A program made the translations under genes and the position numbers. A model generated the notes under the pieces. It saw only the letters and a program-made list of their open reading frames with translations. It ran no database searches and was not told the DNA's origin. From NCBI GenBank assembly GCA_030605745.1, contig JAUWHT010000239.1, forward strand, positions 1 through 8,666: 8,666 nucleotides of DNA, read 5' to 3'. The stretch is from Pirellulales bacterium. Its GTDB lineage: Bacteria; Planctomycetota; Planctomycetia; Pirellulales; Thermoguttaceae. Every line of letters begins with the position of its first letter. The first letter of the stretch is position 1. Shown here in pieces: positions 4,739 to 8,666 of this stretch.

Positions 4739-6937
4739 ATGAGTCAGATTGAGACGGTCTCCAACGGCGCGACCCAAATGCCGGCGACTGCTGGACTTAT
4801 GGCGGATACCCTCTACGACAAGTGCGTGGCGCTGGCCAGGAACTTGTGGTGGAGTTGGCATCCGGAGGTAATCAACCTATTCCGCGACCTGGACCCGATC
4901 CGCTGGCGGCAGTTGGATCACAACCCGATCGCACTCCTCGCGGAGTTCACTCCCGAGCGACTCGAGATGCGGGCGGCCGAGTTGGTACTCTACAGCCGGA
5001 TCAACCACGCCTACCGGCGGTTGAAGGAGTACCTTGCCAAGGTCCCCCTCTGGGGCAAGACCCATGCGGGCGTGCTGGGCTCGAAGCCGGTGGCCTATTT
5101 CTCGCTCGAGTTTGGGGTTCACGAGTCGGTGCCCATCTATTCGGGCGGCATGGGAGTGCTCTCGGGCGATCATATTAAGGCGGCCAGTGGATTGGGGGTG
5201 CCGCTGGTGGCCATCGGGTTGTTCTACGACCAGGGGTACTTCAAGCAGCACCTCGACTCCCACGGCTGGCAACAGGAAGAATACCTCGACACCAAGGTCG
5301 AAGACCTGCCCATGGAACCGGCTGAAGACGCCGACGGAAAGCCGATCACCGTAGAGATCGAAACCCGGACCGGCAAGCTGCAGGCCAAGGTCTGGTTGAT
5401 GCGAGTCGGCCGGGTGAAGCTCTATCTGTTGGATTGCGACGTGGCGGGCAACAGCCCCGAGGACCGTGAACTGACCTCGCGGCTCTACGGCGGCGACAAT
5501 CGCATCCGCATCCGCCAGGAACTCGTCTGTGGAGTCGGCGGTGTTCGGGCCCTGACGGCGCTGGGGATTACGCCGGGCGTATGCCACCTGAACGAAGGGC
5601 ACAACGCCTTCGCCACCCTGGAGGCCATCCGGGTGCGGATGAAGGACGACGGGATGAGCTTCGACGACGCGCTGCGGGAGGTGGCCCAGCATACCGTGTT
5701 CACCACGCACACCCCGGTCCCCGCCGGCCACGACCGCTTCGACGCCGCGCTGATCGAGGAGCACCTTGGGCCGTTGCGCGACGAGTTGGGAATCTCTCCC
5801 GAGCAACTGATGGGACTAGGCCGCGTGGAGCCCCAAAACGAACACGAACCATTCTGCATGACCGTGCTGGGATTGAAGCTCTCGCGGCGGGCAAACGCCG
5901 TGAGCAACCTCCACGGCCACGTCAGCCGGCGGATGTGGGCGCACCTGTGGCCCTGGCGGGTAGAAGAGGAGATACCAATCGGGCACATCACCAACGGTGT
6001 GCACGTCTATACTTGGCTGGCCTGGCAGATGCAGCAGCTTTACGACCGCCACTTCCCGGCTGGCTGGATGCGAGACATAGGCGAGCCCGAGGTCTGGCAG
6101 GGAATTCATGACGTGGACCCGGGCGAGTTGTGGGAGACGCACTACGCGCTGAAGAACCTGTTGTTGGCGTTTGTCCGCCGGCGGGTCAGCCGCCAGTGCC
6201 GGCGCCGCGGCGAGAGCGACGCGGCCGTCGAGGCCGCGCGAAATATCCTCAACCCCGACTTCCTCACACTCGGATTCGGCCGGCGGTTCGCCACCTACAA
6301 GCGGGCCGATCTGATCATGGCCGACCTGGACTGGCTGGCATCGGTGGTCAACGATTCCGACCGGCCGCTGCAGATCATCTTTGCCGGCAAGGCCCATCCC
6401 CAGGACGAGCCGGGCAAACGGTTGATCCAAAAGATCGCCAACCTGCGGCACGACCCCCGCTTCGCCGGGCGGATCGCCTTCGTCGAAGACTACGACATCA
6501 ACGTCTGCCGGCACTTGATCCAGGGCGTCGACGTCTGGTTGAACAATCCGCGCCGGCCGCAGGAAGCCTCCGGAACCAGCGGGCAGAAGGCCGTTCTGAA
6601 CGGGGCGCTGAACCTCTCGGTGCTCGACGGCTGGTGGGCCGAGGCCTACGACGGCTCGAACGGATTCGCCATCAGCCGCGGCATGCAGCACGTCGACGAG
6701 CGGATTACCGACGCCCGCGACGCTGCCAATCTCAGAAGCGTGCTCCAGCAAGAGGTCATCCCGCTGTACTACGACCGCGACATCGACGGGCTGCCGCGGC
6801 ATTGGATCAAGCGAATGATGAACTCCATAAGTTCGCTGGCTTGGCGCTTTAGCGCCCACCGCATGGTGGCCGACTACGTCCACAGCGCCTACCTGCCGGC
6901 CGCCGGCGGAGTGAGCTGCGACATGAGCGTGCGGTGA
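4739..6937 (+). CDS. glgP: Alpha-glucan phosphorylase with DUF3417 domain (GT35)
   Basis: A 732-residue glycogen/maltodextrin phosphorylase of the DUF3417-containing group, cytoplasmic and PLP-dependent. It releases glucose-1-phosphate from the non-reducing ends of alpha-1,4-glucans. DUF3417 fills about 15-110 (NLWWSWHPE at 35-43). The catalytic part carries YFSLEFG (120-126), YSGGMGVLSGDH (134-145), HLNEGHNAF (283-291), TTHTPVPAGHDRF (from 322), ITNGVHVYTW, GFGRRFATYKRADL, and SGTSGQKAVLNGALNLS. In that last motif Lys617 is the expected Schiff-base lysine for pyridoxal phosphate; the residue before it is Gln, where Met is common. The frame is open from ATG 4598, but those 47 extra residues are encoded by the dispersed repeat and the probable promoter. 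ATG 4739 gives the MSQIETVS start just before the domain. Only a weak AAGAAG precedes it. No other glycogen genes are adjacent. Confidence 0.93.
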   Translation: MSQIETVSNGATQMPATAGLMADTLYDKCVALARNLWWSWHPEVINLFRDLDPIRWRQLDHNPIALLAEFTPERLEMRAAELVLYSRINHAYRRLKEYLAKVPLWGKTHAGVLGSKPVAYFSLEFGVHESVPIYSGGMGVLSGDHIKAASGLGVPLVAIGLFYDQGYFKQHLDSHGWQQEEYLDTKVEDLPMEPAEDADGKPITVEIETRTGKLQAKVWLMRVGRVKLYLLDCDVAGNSPEDRELTSRLYGGDNRIRIRQELVCGVGGVRALTALGITPGVCHLNEGHNAFATLEAIRVRMKDDGMSFDDALREVAQHTVFTTHTPVPAGHDRFDAALIEEHLGPLRDELGISPEQLMGLGRVEPQNEHEPFCMTVLGLKLSRRANAVSNLHGHVSRRMWAHLWPWRVEEEIPIGHITNGVHVYTWLAWQMQQLYDRHFPAGWMRDIGEPEVWQGIHDVDPGELWETHYALKNLLLAFVRRRVSRQCRRRGESDAAVEAARNILNPDFLTLGFGRRFATYKRADLIMADLDWLASVVNDSDRPLQIIFAGKAHPQDEPGKRLIQKIANLRHDPRFAGRIAFVEDYDINVCRHLIQGVDVWLNNPRRPQEASGTSGQKAVLNGALNLSVLDGWWAEAYDGSNGFAISRGMQHVDERITDARDAANLRSVLQQEVIPLYYDRDIDGLPRHWIKRMMNSISSLAWRFSAHRMVADYVHSAYLPAAGGVSCDMSVR

Positions 6938-6941
6938 GAGG

Positions 6942-6962
6942 GAATGCTGAATGCTGAATGAC
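6942..6962. repeat. Tandem heptamer after glgP
   Basis: GAATGCT occurs twice, followed by GAATGAC, starting 4 bases after the glgP stop. It is similar in period and position to the AATCCCT array at the cysC end. Confidence 0.6.
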
Positions 6963-7055
6963 GAGTACATGTCTGTTTTGAAATACTGACTTGCCCAATA
7001 GCCGGGGGACAACGTCCCGCGGGCCGTTTGGAAACCAAAGTCTTGGTACAGGCTG

Positions 7056-7223
7056 TCAATCCTCCATCTCGGCGACCAGCTCTTGCCACTGGGCAATGCG
7101 GGGATCTCGTCTGCCGTAGATTTCCTCCAGTCGGGCGCGGACCCAGTCCAGGTCAAGACCCTCACCCTGAATACGCAGAACCTGCTCGACGTCCGCTACG
7201 TCCTTATTGGGCATTGCTGGCAT
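7056..7223 (-). pseudogene. Small ORF, possible C-terminal remnant of a nucleotidyltransferase-like protein
   Basis: This minus-strand frame of 55 residues (52 if ATG 7214 is used) was found by reading the strand directly. It reads NKDVADVEQVLRIQGEGLD and then a charged helix ending QELVAEMED. The pattern K-D-x-A-D-V-E followed by an LR-x-Q-G-x-x-LD helix resembles the C-terminal tail of small nucleotidyltransferase proteins that sit in two-gene cassettes. The expected catalytic GSxxxxDxD region is missing: a TGA closes the frame just upstream of ATG 7223. It overlaps the preceding small ORF by 20 bases (11 if ATG 7214 is used), as in a coupled pair. AAAAGG lies 10 bases before ATG 7214. It could be a genuine small protein, or what remains after deletion of most of a gene. 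The family assignment is from memory of the motif style and is weak. Confidence 0.4.
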
Positions 7224-7413
7224 GCCTTTTCAACAGGGCCAGCACCGACACCGGCCACGGCGCTCGTCGGGCCGGGGCCAGGCCGCCGGCCAGACGACTC
7301 TGCTCGATCAAGCTGGCCGTGCGGCAGGCCGAAAGGACCATCTCGCTCCGCTCGGCGAGCGACAATTTACGAATCCACACCAGATGCTCTTTCTGCTGTA
7401 CGTTCACCCGCAA
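7204..7413 (-). CDS. Small hypothetical protein, first member of a broken pair
   Basis: A 69-residue frame starting at TTG 7413, or at GTG 7407 for 67 residues. Readable features are EHLVWIRKLSLAERSEMV, then a short Ala/Ser helix ACRTASLIEQSR, then a proline-containing APWPVSVLALLKRHA segment. It looks like a real small protein, because the spacing of aromatic, charged and proline residues is protein-like and not a codon shadow of any plus-strand gene. No ATG is available and no clear ribosome site is seen. No membrane segment or signal peptide is present. It overlaps the next minus-strand ORF, suggesting a two-gene cassette whose second gene is truncated. The function is unknown, and I do not recognise a named family with certainty. 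Confidence 0.45.
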   Translation of the reverse strand: MRVNVQQKEHLVWIRKLSLAERSEMVLSACRTASLIEQSRLAGGLAPARRAPWPVSVLALLKRHASNAQ

Positions 7414-7436
7414 GTGGCGTTTTTCCGGGGTTTTAT

Positions 7437-7649
7437 GAATTGTTGGTGTTTATGGACATATGCTTCACCGGCCCAACAATTCCCATCGACCGTCATGGGC
7501 GGTCGTAAGCCACTACCCAATACCAACTTACGGCGATTGTCCCTCGGCAATCCGCCTTTGTCGAAACGTCTGTCAAGACGAATTCGGTAGTGTCGATCGG
7601 CGCTGTAACTAGCGGCGTGGCAACGCTTTACAAACGCCAGAATTGTTGG
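7437..7649. repeat. Decamer present three times (+,-,+) enclosing successive hairpins
   Basis: GAATTGTTGG occurs at 7437-7446 and 7640-7649, and its reverse complement CCAACAATTC at 7473-7482. The middle copy can pair with either outer copy but not both. Between 7483 and 7639 further hairpins follow: CGACCG 7487-7492/CGGTCG 7500-7505; CGTAAG 7504-7509/CTTACG 7527-7532; 7532-7539 with 7548-7556 (8 bp, one bulge); and 7562-7571 with 7576-7586 (9 bp with a small internal loop, GTCA tetraloop). This could be an RNA with alternative folds, or a 177-bp element bounded by 10-bp terminal inverted repeats. Confidence 0.55.
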
Positions 7650-7658
7650 ACATCGTAA

Positions 7659-7674
7659 CCCCGGCGCGCCGGGG
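7659..7674. repeat. 16-bp perfect GC palindrome
   Basis: CCCCGGCGCGCCGGGG is self-complementary over all 16 bases. As single-stranded nucleic acid it has little room for a loop, so a double-stranded protein site or the core of a repeat is as likely as a hairpin. Confidence 0.6.
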
Positions 7675-7698
7675 GCGTCTCGCCGGCACCCAGGCACT

Positions 7699-7743
7699 GA
7701 GTTTTGGCAAATATCCCCGCCCCCCGGCCTGCCGCCAAAACTC
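7699..7743. repeat. 10-bp perfect inverted repeat
   Basis: GAGTTTTGGC (7699-7708) pairs exactly with GCCAAAACTC (7734-7743) across a 25-base C-rich loop. There is no T-run on either side. The arm length and loop size are close to those of the 7437/7473 pair (10 bp, 26-base loop). Confidence 0.55.
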
Positions 7744-7784
7744 CCACGGCCACGCGCTTTAGCCGGATGAACCAGATATCCTTT

Positions 7785-7809
7785 GCGTCTTGGCGTCTTT
7801 GGCGTCTTG
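7785..7809. repeat. Tandem octamer GCGTCTTG
   Basis: Three consecutive units GCGTCTTG, GCGTCTTTG and GCGTCTTG are followed by GCGCGAGG. Short intergenic arrays of this kind are known from many environmental bacterial genomes. It lies 14 bases before the dispersed repeat copy 2. Confidence 0.6.
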
Positions 7810-7823
7810 GCGCGAGGCAGAAC

Positions 7824-7862
7824 GAATGTACCATCCCGGCCGGCCGATTTCAAGATCAAAAA
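7824..7862 (+). repeat. Dispersed 39-bp repeat, copy 2
   Basis: GAATGTACCATCCCGGCCGG begins a 39-base stretch with six mismatches to copy 1 at 4596-4634. Four of the differences are single transitions at scattered positions, consistent with independent decay of a shared element. It lies about 80 bases before the promoter of the DUF4258 gene. Confidence 0.65.
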
Positions 7863-7916
7863 TTGGCCACGTGTGCCGGGTGCCGGCGGGTGTGTCGGCT
7901 ACCATCTTCGCACACC

Positions 7917-7938
7917 GCTTCTGCTGCAAAGCAGGAGT
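7917..7938. other. Hairpin with GCAA tetraloop before the promoter
   Basis: Bases 7917-7925 pair with 7930-7938 as a 9-bp stem (two G-T pairs) closed by GCAA, a GNRA tetraloop. It ends 4 bases before the -35 box at 7943. It may insulate the promoter from upstream transcription, though no T-run follows. Confidence 0.4.
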
Positions 7939-7942
7939 CGAA

Positions 7943-7970
7943 TTGACAATTACCAGGCGATCGCTATACT
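7943..7970 (+). promoter_or_regulatory. Strong sigma-70-like promoter of the DUF4258-DUF2283 pair
   Basis: A perfect TTGACA (7943-7948) and TATACT (7965-7970, 5 of 6 to consensus) are separated by 16 bases. Transcription would start near 7976-7978, after the ATG at 7971, so that ATG would not be in the mRNA. This is the best promoter match in the window. Confidence 0.75.
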
Positions 7971-7991
7971 ATGGATGATGAGGAAAATCGG

Positions 7992-8267
7992 GTGAGTATC
8001 AGTGGGAAACCCATCGTGATATCCGCGCATGCCGCAGAGCGGATGCACCAGCGGGGCGCAACCCCAGCGGAGGTCGAACACGCCGTCCGCAATGAAACCT
8101 GGCAGCCGGCCCAACGCGGCAAGTGGCGCGTCCGGGAGCGGTTGGTTTTCGGGGGCGTGTCGCCTGTGAACAATCAGAGCTACGCGCTGAAGACCATCGA
8201 AGTGATTTTCGCCGACGAACCCCAGGCCATCACAGTGGTTACGGTGAAGGTCTACTATCACGACTGA
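7992..8267 (+). CDS. DUF4258 protein, toxin-like first gene of a pair
   Basis: A 91-residue protein with the DUF4258 signature: ISAHAAERMHQRGATPAEVE (10-29), then a basic stretch KWRVRERLVFGG (44-55), and a final beta-strand pair IEVIFADEP and ITVVTVKVYY. Proteins of this size and fold class often occur beside a small partner and are considered possible RNase-like toxins; activity is not demonstrated here. The frame could begin at ATG 7971 (98 residues), but that codon abuts the -10 box. GTG 7992, with AGGA (7981-7984) 7 bases upstream, fits both the promoter and the domain start. The stop TGA overlaps an ATG at 8267 (TGATG) in the frame of the next gene, so the two are translationally coupled. 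No signal peptide or membrane helix is visible; it is cytoplasmic. Confidence 0.75.
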   Translation: MSISGKPIVISAHAAERMHQRGATPAEVEHAVRNETWQPAQRGKWRVRERLVFGGVSPVNNQSYALKTIEVIFADEPQAITVVTVKVYYHD

Positions 8268-8281
8268 TGGAGTGGATTGCC

Positions 8282-8509
8282 ATGAAAATTCGCTATGACG
8301 CCCAGGTAGACGCCCTGTACGTCGAACTGCGTCCCCTGGCGCCGGGAACGGCCGACTGCCGCGAACTCAGCCAGGACATTACCGCAGACTACGGGCCTGA
8401 CGGCAAACTTGCCGGTCTGGAAATTCTGGATGCATCCCAAGTGTTCGGGCAAGACGTCGGCAAGGTTGTTGTCGAGTTGGCCCCCGTCTGTTCGCCGGAA
8501 ACGGCTTGA
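8282..8509 (+). CDS. DUF2283 protein, probable antitoxin-like partner
   Basis: A 75-residue protein of the DUF2283 family, recognised by MKIRYDAQVDALYVELRPLA at the start, followed by DITADYGPDGKLAGLEILDA (32-51), a compact beta-rich repeat typical of the family. DUF2283 genes commonly sit next to DUF4258 genes, and a toxin-antitoxin role has been suggested from that pairing, so the partner assignment is from context only. ATG 8282 is preferred: GGAG (8269-8272) lies 9 bases upstream and the family usually begins MKI. An in-frame ATG at 8267 overlapping the previous stop would add five residues (MEWIA). It has no DNA-binding helix of the usual antitoxin kind, so autoregulation is not evident. 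The gene ends 31 bases before the stop of the convergent PEP-CTERM gene. Confidence 0.8.
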   Translation: MKIRYDAQVDALYVELRPLAPGTADCRELSQDITADYGPDGKLAGLEILDASQVFGQDVGKVVVELAPVCSPETA

Positions 8510-8540
8510 CGTTGCCGCGGGGCTGCTTTTGCCCGGAGAT

Positions 8541-8666
8541 CTATGGGGATCGGCGACGGTGGATGTACAGCAACAGGCCGATCAGCCCCAGGACTGCCGA
8601 CAGTGCAATAGTGCCCGGCTCGGGAACCGCCGTGAGCGCGTAGCCGCTGAAACCGGTCACCGTGAA
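8541..8666 (-). CDS. C-terminal end of a PEP-CTERM sorted protein (partial)
   Basis: The last 41 residues of a protein entering from the right edge, seen only on the minus strand. After a short beta-like segment FTVTGFSGYALTA comes VPEPG, then a hydrophobic helix TIALSAVLGLIGLLLYI, then HRRRSP and a TAG stop. This is the three-part PEP-CTERM sorting signal: the VPEP motif, a transmembrane helix and an Arg-rich tail. It is cleaved by exosortase during export and links such proteins to extracellular polysaccharide. The passenger domain and N-terminal signal peptide lie outside the window, so its function cannot be read. It is convergent with the DUF2283 gene and no terminator hairpin of note lies between them. 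Confidence 0.88.
   Translation of the reverse strand, partial: FTVTGFSGYALTAVPEPGTIALSAVLGLIGLLLYIHRRRSP

Larger units (their letters stand above)
7414..7942. other. Structured, repeat-rich intergenic region without a convincing gene
   Basis: This 529-base stretch has open frames on both strands, but none shows a protein motif, and two are made largely of repeat DNA. It holds a chain of hairpins (7437-7586), three copies of one decamer, a 16-bp palindrome (7659-7674), a 10-bp inverted repeat (7699-7743), a tandem octamer (7785-7809), the second dispersed repeat (7824-7862) and a GCAA-capped hairpin (7917-7938) before the promoter at 7943. It may be decayed mobile DNA or contain a structured RNA. 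Confidence 0.6.

Noticed and set aside
4877..5806. Minus-strand open frame (309 codons) inside glgP
   Set aside because: Shadow of the phosphorylase codons; composition is Val/Gly/Arg-rich without motifs.
7006..7018. GGGAC-AAC-GTCCC hairpin as glgP terminator
   Set aside because: Only 5 bp with a 3-base loop, no T-run, and about 70 bases after the stop.
5816..7165. Long minus-strand open frame (449 codons) across the end of glgP
   Set aside because: It is the antisense shadow of a GC-rich gene; the translation shows no family motif, while the plus strand is clearly phosphorylase.
7437..7649. Integron attC site or CRISPR array
   Set aside because: No GTTRRRY/RYYYAAC core pair and no integrase were seen, and the decamers are inverted and unevenly spaced, not direct repeats with spacers.
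7404..7859. Minus-strand open frame of 151 codons
   Set aside because: It is built largely from the palindromes, the octamer array and the dispersed repeat, and shows no coherent protein pattern.
7783..7995. Plus-strand small frames crossing the octamer and repeat copy 2
   Set aside because: Their residues are translations of repeat DNA (including MYHPGRPIS), and they end inside the DUF4258 leader.
8514..8536. Bidirectional terminator between the DUF2283 and PEP-CTERM genes
   Set aside because: The best pairings are 4-bp stems; not enough to call.

Overview
The window is GC-rich bacterial chromosome, most likely from a planctomycete-type organism. The signs are a VPEPG-type PEP-CTERM sorting tail at the right edge, weak or absent Shine-Dalgarno sites at several genes, small BON and DUF4258/DUF2283 proteins, and short tandem heptamers placed at gene ends. 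The phylum is an inference; no rRNA or marker gene is present. The composition looks like a chromosome interior, with no phage, IS transposase, CRISPR array or tRNA.

Layout. 1-155 is a leader with two strong hairpins. 156-986 (+) encodes a NodB-type polysaccharide deacetylase. 987-1153 carries a candidate promoter and a long imperfect palindrome that would form the 5' end of the next mRNA. 1154-2233 (+) encodes a uroporphyrinogen-decarboxylase-superfamily protein. It overlaps a radical SAM gene (2179-3261, +) whose frame is intact except for one TGA at 2449-2451. Two genes then run on the minus strand: a 92-residue BON-domain protein (3334-3612) with its own promoter and palindromic operator candidate, and APS kinase CysC (3809-4471). 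Divergently, 4739-6937 (+) encodes a DUF3417-type alpha-glucan phosphorylase.

6938-7942 is the most unusual part. It holds two small overlapping minus-strand ORFs (7056-7413) that look like remnants of a gene pair, then about 300 bases of successive hairpins. In those, one decamer occurs three times in +/-/+ orientation, and there is a 16-bp perfect palindrome and a second 10-bp inverted repeat. A tandem octamer and the second copy of a 39-bp dispersed repeat follow; the first copy lies just before the phosphorylase gene. A clear promoter (7943-7970) then drives a coupled DUF4258-DUF2283 pair (7992-8267, 8282-8509), a possible toxin-antitoxin-like module. The C-terminal end of a PEP-CTERM protein enters from the right on the minus strand.

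The genes do not form one pathway. The UroD-like/radical SAM pair may once have worked together in corrinoid or methyl-transfer chemistry. CysC serves sulfate activation, GlgP serves glycogen breakdown, and the deacetylase serves envelope glycans. The strongest leads are the in-frame TGA in the radical SAM gene, the structured region 7437-7743 with alternative decamer pairings, the 5' palindrome of the UroD-like gene, and the dispersed repeat pair.
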